A stretch of 42,837 nucleotides of DNA from Candidatus Moranbacteria bacterium CG_4_9_14_3_um_filter_44_28 (GTDB taxonomy: Bacteria > Patescibacteriota > Minisyncoccia > Moranbacterales > UBA11712): contig PFVO01000010.1 of the NCBI GenBank assembly GCA_002790655.1, positions 1-42,837 of the forward strand. Reading direction: 5' to 3'. The position numbers and the translations under genes are program-made. Each line of letters starts with the position of its first letter. Position 1 is the stretch's first letter. A model generated the notes under the pieces. The model had not been told where the DNA came from and ran no database searches. It worked only from the letters and a program-made list of their open reading frames with translations. Of the stretch, positions 18,310 to 29,763 are shown one piece after another.

Positions 18310-18688
18310 GCTTCAGGTTTTCCTTCACCTTTTCCAAAACATCCTTGAGGCTAAAGTCTGATTTTACCATAAAGGTTGTCGCGCCAAGATCCAAAGCTTT
18401 TTGGACGTTGTCAATTTCCTCCAAATTGGTGAGTATCAGCACCGGGATATTTTTCGTCGCCTCACCTTTTTTGATCGTCTCAAGAATCTCATAACCGTCT
18501 TTTTTCGGCAGGATTATGTCAAGCAGAATCAAATCCGGTTTTCCCGCGGCAAGTTTCAGAATTCCTTCCTCGCCGTCAAACGCGGAAGCGACCTGATACC
18601 CCGCCTGACCCATAATCTCAACGAGAGCATTCTGAAGAGAACGATCGTCTTCGATAATGAGAATTTTCTTTTTTGGCAAATTGTTCAT
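18305..18688 (-). CDS. stand-alone response regulator receiver protein
   Basis: KILIIEDDRSLQNAL, DLILLDIILPKKDGYE, VLILTNL, MVKSDFSLKDVL. Confidence 0.9.
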   Translation of the reverse strand: MNNLPKKKILIIEDDRSLQNALVEIMGQAGYQVASAFDGEEGILKLAAGKPDLILLDIILPKKDGYEILETIKKGEATKNIPVLILTNLEEIDNVQKALDLGATTFMVKSDFSLKDVLEKVKENLKQ

Positions 18689-18706
18689 AATATTATGTTT
18701 ACAAAA

Positions 18707-19648
18707 TTAAATCGCCGGCAAACTGACATAAAACGTAGAGCCTTTCTCTGCTTCACTCTCGAACCAAACCTCGCCGCTAAAGTGTTTGAGAATTGCCTTA
18801 ACCAGATAAAGGCCCAGCCCAACGCCTTCAGTTCGATATCTTGATTTATTGTCGCTCCGAAAAAATTTTTCGAAAATTCTGCCATGCTGATAGCGGGGAA
18901 TACCCACGCCCCAATCCCGAACAACAAAGAGAACTTTTTTCTTTTCCGGGTACAGCTTTATCTCCACTTTTCCGCCATCATAGGAATATTTCACAGCGTT
19001 GGAAATGAGATTTTCCATTATGATTTTCATCTTTTTTGGATCGATGTAAATTTGAGGCAGATTAGCGTCGAATTTTTTTATCACTTCAACATCTTTTAAT
19101 TTTATCAAATGCCTCAAGTCATCAATAATCTCTTCGGCAAGCGGAACGAGATTTATGTTTTCCATATGAAACACGGAGCGCCCCTGATCAATGCGAACCA
19201 CTTCAAGAAGATCACTGACGAGTTTTAGCATTTTGTCATTTGATTTTTTCACATTCTCAAGAAATATTTTCTGCTTCTCGCTTATTTTGCCATTTGCTTC
19301 CGTTTCTAAAATTTCCAAATTCCACCTCACTGCGGAAAGGGGAGTGCAGAGCTGATGGGAAATAATGGAAATAAATTCACTTTTCATAATATTGGCTTCT
19401 GCAACTTTTTCGAATCCTCGGACAACAAAATTTCCAACAGTGAAAATTATCATTCCCACTGCCGAAACACTCACTATCGTGACTGTTTCGTTGTCGAACC
19501 ATTTGGAAACTAAATATGTTCCGAACATAGCCACGATGGTCAAAAAACCCATTGCCAAAAACAAAAAATTCGGGCACTGCCAAAGGCCAAGGTTGTATTT
19601 CTTGCACCTCGCGATGAAATTCAAATCATCAAGCAACTTCCAAAACAA
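18707..19648 (-). CDS. membrane histidine kinase (HisKA/HATPase_c)
   Basis: TM segments; SEFISIISHQLCTPLSAVRWNLEIL (H-box); NLISNAVKYS (N); VRDWGVGIP (G1); GVGLGLYLVKAIL (G2). Confidence 0.92.
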   Translation of the reverse strand: MFWKLLDDLNFIARCKKYNLGLWQCPNFLFLAMGFLTIVAMFGTYLVSKWFDNETVTIVSVSAVGMIIFTVGNFVVRGFEKVAEANIMKSEFISIISHQLCTPLSAVRWNLEILETEANGKISEKQKIFLENVKKSNDKMLKLVSDLLEVVRIDQGRSVFHMENINLVPLAEEIIDDLRHLIKLKDVEVIKKFDANLPQIYIDPKKMKIIMENLISNAVKYSYDGGKVEIKLYPEKKKVLFVVRDWGVGIPRYQHGRIFEKFFRSDNKSRYRTEGVGLGLYLVKAILKHFSGEVWFESEAEKGSTFYVSLPAI

Positions 19649-19694
19649 GGTTTTTGTTTTTACGACTTAACCCGTAATAATTATACCACAAAAC

Positions 19695-19738
19695 AAAAAA
19701 TCCCTCTAGCGGGGGATCTCCCGTCAGGGAGACCGCTG
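19695..19738 (-). terminator. intrinsic terminator of purH
   Basis: Minus strand AGCGGTCTCCC-tgac-GGGAGATCCCCCGCT followed by AGAGGGATTTTTTGTTTTG. Confidence 0.7.
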
Positions 19739-19740
19739 AT

Positions 19741-21369
19741 TCAATGCCCGAAAAATCCTCTGGCTATCTTATCTGGAAGCTGGACAAGTGTGATTCCCTT
19801 ATCTTGGCAAAGTTTTTGAACTTTTTCATCACCCACCGACCCGGAAGTGGAAAAAATAGCTTTAACTCCCGCTTTAATCAGCGTCCCGGGACCGTCTGGG
19901 AGCGGGAAAAAGCTGTCACTCGAGGCTACTGCGTCTTGCGTGTTATGCCCGGCGTCTTTGGAGCGCTTGATTGCCAGTTCACAGCACCCCACCCGATCTT
20001 GTTGACCGACACCGTTGCCGATGAGTTTTGCGTCTTTAACCAAGGTAATCGTATTTGAATTCGACGTCGCCGAAACCGCCCAAGCCAACAATAAATCCCC
20101 CTTATTTCCCCAATTCCCCCAATCCCCCTGATTCCCAAAAACTTTCACTTCCGGATTTGCAAAATCCAAAACAAAAGTATAATTCGGCTGAATCAGAAAC
20201 CCCCCTCGCACATAGCGAAATCTTTTTTCTCGGTCTAAACTATTTTTACTAATGTCAGCTAAAGCAGAGTTAACTATAAAACGGCACTTGTCTTTTTTGC
20301 GCCTTGAAAGCTCGAGAGCTTTTTCCGAAAAGCCGGGTGTTATAATCCCGTCTAATAATCTTCTCTGCCCCCCATCCATTAGGTGAGTTAGTAATGTTTC
20401 CGCCTCCTCCTCGCCAAAATCGAAATTGAACATTGCCAGTCCCCCAAAGATCGCCCGCGGATCGCCTTCGACTACTTTTTTAATTACTTCAATTTCATCG
20501 TCGCCATAGGCCGCGCCGCAGCAATTGCCATGTTTCACCGCCAGACCATAATATTTCGCGGGGATATTATTCACGTCGAACGCCGTCGCGAGATGAGTTA
20601 TCGTCTGGAGCATACGGTCAACATCGCAAAGATTGTTGTAGCTCGGCGCCATTTCGGTGAGAACTTGGAACTTATCCAGTGCTAGCGGATCGTCATTCTT
20701 CGTTGAATATAATCTTCCCGGCACTTGCCATGCGTTTTCTCCATATAAAGTTTCAGCAACTTGTTCTCCGACAATTCCGGAATATTTTTTCTTCGAATGA
20801 AACTTGGCCGATTCGAGGCAGTATTTCGCCACGACATATTCAGCCTTCGCCGCCAGCTCTCTTATTTTTTCTTCCCCGATTTCCCCCATCTTTCCAATTT
20901 CCCCAATCACCCAATCCCGATCCGCCGGATCGCAAATTACAATCCGCCCGCCTTTGGCCGCCGACCGCAATAAAGTCGGCCCGCCGATGTCGGTCGCTTC
21001 GATCACAGATTCGTAACTGGCGTCTGATTTCGCAATTGCTTCTTCCAGCGGATACAAATCAACGCAGACCAAATCAATAAAAGGAATCCCCAATTTCCCC
21101 AACTCTCCCATATCTCCCTTATTTCCCTTCCTCGCCAAAAGCCCCGCGTGAATTTCCCGCGAAAGCGTGACGACCCTGTGTCCAAGTATTGCTTTCCCAC
21201 CAGCCAATTCCGCCACATCCCTGACTTTTACACCCTTCTCCGCCAAATATTTCGCCGTCCCCCCCGACGCCAAAATCTCCCAGCCCAAATCAACAAGGTC
21301 TTTCACGAATTTTTCGATGCTGTCTTTGTGATAAACAGAAACTAAAGCGGTTTTTTTCTTCATAATCAT
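19741..21369 (-). CDS. purH: bifunctional phosphoribosylaminoimidazolecarboxamide formyltransferase/IMP cyclohydrolase
   Basis: ALVSVYHKDSIEKFVKDLVDLGWEILASGGTAKYL, KYYGLAVKHGNCCGAAYG, SDSFFPLPDGPGTLIKAGVKAI; contains G-rich repeat-coded linkers. Confidence 0.92.
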   Translation of the reverse strand: MIMKKKTALVSVYHKDSIEKFVKDLVDLGWEILASGGTAKYLAEKGVKVRDVAELAGGKAILGHRVVTLSREIHAGLLARKGNKGDMGELGKLGIPFIDLVCVDLYPLEEAIAKSDASYESVIEATDIGGPTLLRSAAKGGRIVICDPADRDWVIGEIGKMGEIGEEKIRELAAKAEYVVAKYCLESAKFHSKKKYSGIVGEQVAETLYGENAWQVPGRLYSTKNDDPLALDKFQVLTEMAPSYNNLCDVDRMLQTITHLATAFDVNNIPAKYYGLAVKHGNCCGAAYGDDEIEVIKKVVEGDPRAIFGGLAMFNFDFGEEEAETLLTHLMDGGQRRLLDGIITPGFSEKALELSRRKKDKCRFIVNSALADISKNSLDREKRFRYVRGGFLIQPNYTFVLDFANPEVKVFGNQGDWGNWGNKGDLLLAWAVSATSNSNTITLVKDAKLIGNGVGQQDRVGCCELAIKRSKDAGHNTQDAVASSDSFFPLPDGPGTLIKAGVKAIFSTSGSVGDEKVQKLCQDKGITLVQLPDKIARGFFGH

Positions 21370-21460
21370 ATTCTTCCATTTCGAAACAAAAAAATCAAGA
21401 AAAAAAACTGGCTCCGGCCTTGCGAGTCAAGCCTTTTAAAAACCGATTTTCTAATTTTTC

Positions 21461-23218
<1,758 letters not shown>

Positions 23219-23356
23219 TTAAATTATTAATTTCCAATTTAGAATAAATTTTAAATGGCTTAATTTTGAATTCAATCATTAGATCTTGATTCGAAATTCA
23301 AAATTCAGAATTCAAAATTGGCACTCACAGTGCCCGACTGCCAATCGCAATAGATA

Positions 23357-24475
23357 TTATAGAAAATCTTTTTTACTTGTCGAGGCTTTGAATTTTTCTA
23401 ATATTCCCGGTCCCTGCGGTTCGGGGAGGAATACCAAATTTTCGTCGTCATATTCGACATATCCTCCTTTCTTATACGTCAGCGGGTTGCGTTTAATCCG
23501 CGCGATTTGCTTTCGCTTGAGCCAGGATTCTATTCTATCGCCAAATATAAAATTTAGCAAGACTTCGCGGGGCTTTTGAATAAATCGGCTGAATCGGCTG
23601 TGTTCCATATAATATTTGGATGGTTTTAATTCTGAAAACTTAAAATTAGGTTTAAATTTTTTCATCCATTCAATATTTGCTTCGCCAAATTGACAAAAAA
23701 CACTTTTTTTTGTCATCCCGCACTCATTTTTTGTCATCTCGACCAAGTCCCGATTTATCGGGACGCGCGGAGAGATCTGTGTCGAAATTGCATGGCTAGC
23801 CAATGCTTTATTTACATAGATTTCTCGACTCCGCTCCGCTCCGCTCGGGATGACAAGAGAGTCAAATATTGGGTATATGAAAGAATATTCGTTCGCGGCA
23901 AAAAGGTCTTGGCGCTTGATTTCGAGGCTTCCGGTGGTAATGAAATAATTCAAACAAATCCGGTTTTTTATTTTATCACCATGCCGCCGCTTGCCAAGCA
24001 AGTGCACCGCGAGCGTCACCAACAATCTCCCCGTCCAGATTCTTCCTTTCTCTAATACTACGAGAAAATCAATATCGCTGTTCTTTTCCGGATTCTTCAT
24101 CGCCAGCGTTCCGGTTACGGCAACCATTCGCACAAACGGCACGAACCGCAGCCACCAAGCCACGCGCTCGGCGATTTTGTATTTGGCGATTGAATTTTTG
24201 TCGTTTTGGATTCTTTGCTCAACCAGAGTCTTGCGTCCTCTCAAAAAATAAAATCCCCGAAATTCTTCAATATGCTTTTTCAACTCCTTGCTCTCAAGAG
24301 CTTCGATAATTTCACCCAGGCTTATTTGGACATTCGATGTCCAAGTCCAATTGGACATCGAATGTCCATCAATCACGGTCAAATATTTCCAAACCTCAAA
24401 GGAAGTAAGGGGAAAATTCAGAATGTCGCAATAGATAATCGTATTTAGTATATTTTTTGTAATTTGAGATTGCAC
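23357..24475 (-). CDS. nucleotidyltransferase-like protein carrying two in-frame palindromic inserts
   Basis: VAVTGTLAMKNPEKNSDIDFLVVLEKGRIWTGR (GS-type NTase signature), continuous 372-aa ORF. Confidence 0.75.
   Translation of the reverse strand: MQSQITKNILNTIIYCDILNFPLTSFEVWKYLTVIDGHSMSNWTWTSNVQISLGEIIEALESKELKKHIEEFRGFYFLRGRKTLVEQRIQNDKNSIAKYKIAERVAWWLRFVPFVRMVAVTGTLAMKNPEKNSDIDFLVVLEKGRIWTGRLLVTLAVHLLGKRRHGDKIKNRICLNYFITTGSLEIKRQDLFAANEYSFIYPIFDSLVIPSGAERSREIYVNKALASHAISTQISPRVPINRDLVEMTKNECGMTKKSVFCQFGEANIEWMKKFKPNFKFSELKPSKYYMEHSRFSRFIQKPREVLLNFIFGDRIESWLKRKQIARIKRNPLTYKKGGYVEYDDENLVFLPEPQGPGILEKFKASTSKKDFL
23732..23855. repeat. MITE-like palindromic element (TGTCATCTCGACC...CCGCTCGGGATGACA) inside the CDS
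   Basis: 124 bp, termini TGTCATCTCGACC/TGTCATCCCGAGCGG; translated as LVIPSGAERSREIYVNKALASHAISTQISPRVPINRDLVEMTK; related to the intergenic copy 6251-6376. Confidence 0.85.
24327..24368. repeat. perfect palindrome TGGACATTCGATGTCCA-agtccaat-TGGACATCGAATGTCCA inside CDS
   Basis: 17-bp perfect arms, 8-nt loop; 42 nt = 14 codons. Confidence 0.9.
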
Positions 24476-24497
24476 AAACCTAATTTAAAATTCAAAA

Positions 24498-27401
24498 TTA
24501 TCGCATATATTTCCCCGTCCACGTTTTCGCCCTCGCCAATTCTCTCGGCGTCCCGGAAAATATGACGTATCCGCCTTCTTCTCCTCCTTCCGGACCGAGC
24601 TCAATCACCCAATCGGTAGAGCGGATAACGTCGAGATTGTGTTCGACAACGATAACTGTGTTTCCTTTTTCAACTAGTTCATCCAAAATCGCAAGAAGCC
24701 GTGAAACATCCTCGAAATGCAGTCCGATGGTCGGTTCGTCAAGAATATACAAGGCTTTCCCGTTTGTTCGGCGGGCAAGTTCGGTTGAAAGTTTGATTCT
24801 CTGCGCTTCCCCACCCGAGAGATTCATGGCTGATTGACCTAGTTTCAAATACCCCAGACCGACTTCGCTCAAAGTTTTTAGTTTTTCGACTACCAGCGGG
24901 AAGCGGTGAAAAAACTGAAGAGCATAATCAATGCTCATATCAAGAACTTGAGCAATATTTACTCCCTGATACTCAACTTCAAGAGTTTTTTGGTTGTATC
25001 GCGAACCCTCACAAGCCTCGCAGGGCGCGTAAAGATCCGGCAAAAGATGCATTTCAATTTTTTTCTGCCCTTCCCCCTGACAAACTTCGCAACGGCCGCC
25101 TTTCATATTGAAGCTGAAGCGCGAAGGCAAAAATCCCCGTTTTTTCGCCTCGTCCGTTCCGGCAAAGATTTCCCGGATCAGAGAAAACACACCCGTATAA
25201 GTGGCCGCGTTTGAGCGGGGCGTGCGCCCGATCGGCGACTGGTCAATGCTCACAACTTTGGAAACATTTTCCAACCCCTTTATTTTTTTGTGCTTCCCCG
25301 GTATGTCTTTTGCTCTTGAGAAATGTTTGCGCAATGCCTTTGTGAGAATATCTTCAACTAAGGTGCTTTTTCCCGATCCTGAAACGCCGGCCACAGCTAC
25401 CAGTTTCCCGAGCGGAATCGAAAAATTAATGTCCTTGAGATTATTTTCCCGCGCGCCGATTATCTCGATTTTCTTCCCGCTACCTTTGCGATAAACTTTT
25501 TTGTCAAAAACCTTTTTCTTTCCGCGCAAAAATTCTCCGGTCGAAGTTTTGGAGGAAACCAGCTTTTTGGCGGATCCTTCAAATATAATTTCTCCTCCAT
25601 CTTCTCCCGCACCGGGACCCATATCAATTATCCAGTCGGCCGAGCGGATGATTTTCCCATCATGTTCAACCACAATGACGCTCGATCCTTCCTGCTTCAA
25701 TTTCCGGAAAGTGTTTATTAGTCTTTCTGTATCGCGCTCGTGAAGACCAACTGTTGGCTCGTCGAGGATATATAAAATTCCAGTCAGCCCCGACCCGATT
25801 TGAGTGGCCAGGCGCACCCTTTGCGCCTCCCCACCGGAAAGAGAATTGGCACCCCGGGACAATTTCAAATAGCCAAGACCTGTTTCGCAAAGATGGCCGA
25901 CAATTTTCTCCGTTTCCCTGTAAATTTCATTAAATAGATTTTCTTCCGCCGAAGACAACTTTGCGCTTCTGATAATTTTTTTGATTTGCGAATTAAAATT
26001 ATCAAGGCTGATCTCGCAAATATCGTGAACGGATTTCCCGCCGATTTTCACCGCAAGTGTTTCCGGTTTTAAGCGTTTTCCCTCACAAACAGGGCAAGTC
26101 TTGATAATCATATATTTCTCGACTTCGCCCCGGACAAAATCAGAGCCGGCCTCTTTGTATTTTCGTTCGAGCATCGGCACAATTCCTTCGTAATTCAACT
26201 CTTTGTCTCCGTAAAGAATCGCACCGAGAGCCGCGTTATTTAAATCTTTTATAGGTTTATCCAAAGAAAAATTATACTCTTTTGACAGTACTTCGAGTAA
26301 CTTGTGATACCTGTTGTGGTTCCCCCCGCGCAGTCCCAGTCCGCTCCAGGGCTTTACTGCTCCTTCGCGAATGGAAAGATTTTTGTTGGGAATAATCTGA
26401 TCAATATCCACCTCCAGTTTTGTTCCAAGTCCCGAACAAGAGAGGCATGCTCCCTCCGGGCTGTTGAAAGAAAAATGGCGCGGCGTTATTTCGAAAATTG
26501 TTACTTCGCAATCACTGCAAACAAGATAGCGATTATATTTCTTTTCGGGGCCGCCGTCAAGCAAAGCGACGATAACTTCGCCTTGCCCCAGCTTCATGGC
26601 TGTTTCAATAGAATCAATGAGTCTCTCTCGGTCCTGAAAATTATTTGATATATTTATGCGATCAACCACAATTTCAAGACTTTCAATTTCCCCGTCGTCT
26701 TTTCCGAGATTCACCCCGCACCACAGCTTTACCTCCGCGACTCCCTGTGGTGCGGGGTGAATCTGATCGGAGGCAATAATTTTTTTGTTGATTCGAAGTC
26801 TCGCATATCCCGATTGCCAAATTTGGGAAATTTTTTGAGTTGCCTTTTCCTTCTCAATCTGGACTGGAGCTAAAATTGCAATCTGCTCCTTATTGCCTCT
26901 GTAAAGACCAATAACTTCTTCAGCCACTTCGCCGGCGGTTTTCCGCGAAAGCGGTTTTTGACATTTTGGGCAGTACGGTTTCCCGATTTGGGAAAACAAG
27001 ATGCGAAGATAGTCATAAATCTCCGTAATTGTGCCTACCGTCGAGCGCGGAGAGCGGTTGACATTCACCTGATTAATGGCAATTACCGGCGAAAGGTTTT
27101 CAATTTTGTCCACGTCGGGTTTGGCCATAACGTTCAGGAACTGCCGGGCGTAAGCTGACAAATTCTCAACATATCGGCGGTGCCCCTCGGCAAAAATCGT
27201 ATCAAACGCCAAAGACGACTTCCCTGATCCGGAAAGTCCGGTGATGACTACCAGTTTGTCGCGCGGAATCTTAACTGATATATTTTTCAAATTATTCACC
27301 CGCGCCCCTTTGACGATGAGATGCGATTTGTTTCCGCCAGATTTATTGGCGCCAGCCAGAGGCTGGTCAGCCTTTGGCTGAGATCCGCCTTTGGCGGACA
27401 T
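24498..27401 (-). CDS. uvrA: excinuclease ABC subunit A
   Basis: [103 protein letters not shown] at 27401 preferred; track start 27413 is GTG. Confidence 0.97.
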   Translation of the reverse strand: MSAKGGSQPKADQPLAGANKSGGNKSHLIVKGARVNNLKNISVKIPRDKLVVITGLSGSGKSSLAFDTIFAEGHRRYVENLSAYARQFLNVMAKPDVDKIENLSPVIAINQVNVNRSPRSTVGTITEIYDYLRILFSQIGKPYCPKCQKPLSRKTAGEVAEEVIGLYRGNKEQIAILAPVQIEKEKATQKISQIWQSGYARLRINKKIIASDQIHPAPQGVAEVKLWCGVNLGKDDGEIESLEIVVDRINISNNFQDRERLIDSIETAMKLGQGEVIVALLDGGPEKKYNRYLVCSDCEVTIFEITPRHFSFNSPEGACLSCSGLGTKLEVDIDQIIPNKNLSIREGAVKPWSGLGLRGGNHNRYHKLLEVLSKEYNFSLDKPIKDLNNAALGAILYGDKELNYEGIVPMLERKYKEAGSDFVRGEVEKYMIIKTCPVCEGKRLKPETLAVKIGGKSVHDICEISLDNFNSQIKKIIRSAKLSSAEENLFNEIYRETEKIVGHLCETGLGYLKLSRGANSLSGGEAQRVRLATQIGSGLTGILYILDEPTVGLHERDTERLINTFRKLKQEGSSVIVVEHDGKIIRSADWIIDMGPGAGEDGGEIIFEGSAKKLVSSKTSTGEFLRGKKKVFDKKVYRKGSGKKIEIIGARENNLKDINFSIPLGKLVAVAGVSGSGKSTLVEDILTKALRKHFSRAKDIPGKHKKIKGLENVSKVVSIDQSPIGRTPRSNAATYTGVFSLIREIFAGTDEAKKRGFLPSRFSFNMKGGRCEVCQGEGQKKIEMHLLPDLYAPCEACEGSRYNQKTLEVEYQGVNIAQVLDMSIDYALQFFHRFPLVVEKLKTLSEVGLGYLKLGQSAMNLSGGEAQRIKLSTELARRTNGKALYILDEPTIGLHFEDVSRLLAILDELVEKGNTVIVVEHNLDVIRSTDWVIELGPEGGEEGGYVIFSGTPRELARAKTWTGKYMR
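26709..26762. repeat. perfect palindrome ATTCACCCCGCACCACAG-(18 nt)-CTGTGGTGCGGGGTGAAT inside uvrA
   Basis: 18-bp perfect arms, 18-nt loop, 54 nt = 18 codons ([18 protein letters not shown]); shares arms with 701-746 and 1404-1453. Confidence 0.95.
27334..27399. repeat. tandem mini-palindromes at the uvrA 5' end (CCAGCC-aga-GGCTGG, CAGCC-ttt-GGCTG, TCCGCC-ttt-GGCGGA)
   Basis: Three consecutive perfect hairpins with 3-nt loops, translated as [22 protein letters not shown]. Confidence 0.85.
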
Positions 27402-27643
27402 TTTATCTAACACGATATTATTATGAAATGATATTATATGCCCCCAATGAGAATCCCTGCTTGCCGGCAGGCAAAAGAAAACTGTTTATCCAGCTTCAGT
27501 TGCCAAGCAATAATTTAATATAGAAGCTATAAGCATTAAACTTTGATGAAGAAAAAAACCGAATCATTATTTCGCAACTGGGGCTGAACTAAGTGTTTAT
27601 TGTATAGCAGAAAATAAAAAAAGTAAAGCCCCGTGGTTAAACC

Positions 27644-27674
27644 AAAAACCCAAGAGCCGAGCTCTTGGGTTTCT
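27644..27674 (-). terminator. intrinsic terminator downstream of RNase J
   Basis: AAACCCAAGAGC-tcg-GCTCTTGGGTTT perfect 12-bp stem followed on the minus strand by TTGGTTTAACC. Confidence 0.85.
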
Positions 27675-27694
27675 TTTTTTCCAAAGACTTTTCG

Positions 27695-29398
27695 CTACAC
27701 CTCGATCATCACCGGCAAAACCATCGGGCGGCGCTGGGTTTTGGAATAGAGGAACTGGCCGACGACGTCGCGGATTTCGTCTTTGACGTAGGACCAGTTA
27801 ACGTTAGCATCCTTTGAGGTCGCGTGATGAACCACTTCTTTCACTTTCCTTTTAGTCGCGTTCACCAGATCAAAATTTTCTTTGACGTAGATGAATCCGC
27901 GGCTGGTTACCTGCGGCTCGCCGATGACGCGCTTGGTTTTGGAATCAATGATTGTCACAATCGTGAACATACCGTCGCGCGCCAAGATTTGCCGGTCGCG
28001 AAGAACCACCTGCCCAATATCGCCGACGCCCAGTCCGTCAACCATAACATAATTCGAAGGCGCTTTCTCTTCAGTAAGTTTCCCGTTCCCGCGATAGTCA
28101 AATTCAATCACCTGTCCGTTGTCCCCGAGAAAAATATTCTCCGGCTTCATTCCGACTTGTTCCGCCAGTTCTCCGTGGAGTTTTCGCATATAGAAATGGC
28201 CGTGAAACGGAATCAGGTATTTGGGCCGCAGGAGATTTATCATCATCTTGAGGTCCTCCTGACGGGCATGTCCGCCGGCGTGAACATCAAGTATTTCGGA
28301 ATGAATTACCCGCGCTCCTTTCCGGCATAACCCATCCTTGAGACTTTGCACTGTCCGCTCGTTTCCCGGAACAACCGAGGAAGAAAATATCACCGTGTCG
28401 TTTTTGTGGATTTTGACGAAGCGGTGTTCGCTGTTGATAATCCGCATCAGCACCGCTTTATCCTCGCCTTGCGCTCCGGTACAGATGATCGTCACTTTAT
28501 TGTCCGGATAATCATTGACTTCATTTATCGGAATGAGGGTGTTCTTTTTTACCTCAAGATATCCGAGTGTCCGCGCGATTTCCACGTTGGTCCGCATAGA
28601 ATAGCCGTCAATGGCCACTTTGCGGTTGTATTTTTCAGAAAGTTGAATGAGCTGCTGGATACGGGAAATCAGCGCCGCGAACGTTGCCGCGATGATGCGG
28701 CCTTCCATCTGTTCAAATATCTCATCAAGATTTTTCCTGATAGTTGACTCGGAAAGTGAATACCCCGGCGTCTGGCTGTCAGTTGAGTCACTCATAAGCG
28801 CGAGCACTCCCTCACTCCCGATGCGGGCGATTTTGGCAATATCGGCCGGCGCGTCCCCGACGGGGCTGTGGTCAAACTTGAAATCCCCCGTCACGACAAC
28901 CGTTCCCACGGGAGTAGTGATGGCCAGACCCACCGCGTCGGGAATAGTGTGATTGACGTGGAAAAATTCAATGTTGAAAGCGCCAAGAGACAGCCGGTCA
29001 ATCTTTTTCACCACTTTTACGTTGATGGGAATTTTGTACTCTTCCTGGCGCTTGAGAATGATTCCACGCGTGAGCTCGGTCGCGTAAACCGTGGGATTGC
29101 CGAGCTTGGGAATGAGATGCGGAATAGCCCCGATGTGGTCGTAGTGCCCATGGGTGATAATCACTCCGCGGATATTTTTTTCCTTGCCGCGAAGATAATC
29201 CGCGTTGGGGATTATATAGTCAATCCCTAGCATATCCTCTTCCGGAAACTGGAGTCCCATATCAACGATAATGATGTCTTTCCCGTATTCAAAGACAGTC
29301 ATATTGCGGCCGACTTCTTCGAGTCCCCCAATGGGGATAACTCTCAAATTGTTTTTGACGCTGGCTCTTCCGCCGCGTCGCGATCTTGTTGCAATCAT
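27695..29398 (-). CDS. rnj: ribonuclease J (metallo-beta-lactamase/beta-CASP)
   Basis: VIITHGHYDHIGAIPHL, VTGDFKFDHSP, SDSTDSQTPGYSLSE, DVHAGGHARQEDLKMMINLLRPKYLIPFHGHFYM. Confidence 0.96.
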   Translation of the reverse strand: MIATRSRRGGRASVKNNLRVIPIGGLEEVGRNMTVFEYGKDIIIVDMGLQFPEEDMLGIDYIIPNADYLRGKEKNIRGVIITHGHYDHIGAIPHLIPKLGNPTVYATELTRGIILKRQEEYKIPINVKVVKKIDRLSLGAFNIEFFHVNHTIPDAVGLAITTPVGTVVVTGDFKFDHSPVGDAPADIAKIARIGSEGVLALMSDSTDSQTPGYSLSESTIRKNLDEIFEQMEGRIIAATFAALISRIQQLIQLSEKYNRKVAIDGYSMRTNVEIARTLGYLEVKKNTLIPINEVNDYPDNKVTIICTGAQGEDKAVLMRIINSEHRFVKIHKNDTVIFSSSVVPGNERTVQSLKDGLCRKGARVIHSEILDVHAGGHARQEDLKMMINLLRPKYLIPFHGHFYMRKLHGELAEQVGMKPENIFLGDNGQVIEFDYRGNGKLTEEKAPSNYVMVDGLGVGDIGQVVLRDRQILARDGMFTIVTIIDSKTKRVIGEPQVTSRGFIYVKENFDLVNATKRKVKEVVHHATSKDANVNWSYVKDEIRDVVGQFLYSKTQRRPMVLPVMIEV

Positions 29399-29481
29399 TT
29401 TTGTAGTTTGTAGTTAGTAGCTAGTATAAATTATTAAGCATCTAGCTAGTAACAGATTTAATTAGAAGGCTAATTAGTTTG

Positions 29482-29565
29482 TGCCTTGGGGGAGAGTCGA
29501 ACTCCCAATCCCTTGCGAGAACATGGTCCTGAACCATGCGCGTATGCCAATTCCGCCACCAAGGC
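29482..29565 (-). tRNA. tRNA-Leu (CAG)
   Basis: GCCTTGGTGGCGGAATTGGCATACGCGCATGGTTCAGGACCATGTTCTCGCAAGGGATTGGGAGTTCGACTCTCCCCCAAGGCA; variable arm; anticodon CAG. Confidence 0.95.
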
Positions 29566-29588
29566 ATTTCGGGCAGGTCTGCCAGTTC

Positions 29589-29620
29589 CCCGCCTCGACT
29601 CGCCATCTCGGCGAGGCGGG
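29589..29620. repeat. palindrome CCCGCCTCG-(14 nt)-CGAGGCGGG near tRNA-Leu
   Basis: 9-bp arms; sequence similar to the reverse complement of the ssb linker 39640-39670. Confidence 0.75.
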
Positions 29621-29763
29621 CGCCACTCGCCCAAAAGAAACGAATAGCCAAAAATGGCTTAAGAAAGGGTAAATTTGAAGCAAATACCGATTTTTCCGGC
29701 TTTGGTTTTATTGAAAAAAAGTAGCTTGTAATCAAAAGATTCTAGCACAACCAATCTACTTTG

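Noticed and set aside
18305-19648. Receiver plus histidine kinase as a dedicated novel pilus-sensing system
   Set aside because: Only adjacency to pilB supports it; a terminator precedes the pair and ordinary two-component function is sufficient.
20883-20918. Third C-rich cluster in purH as a canonical G4
   Set aside because: One tract is only 2 nt and one spacing is 13 nt, so it does not meet the G3+N1-7 pattern; kept only as a related repeat.
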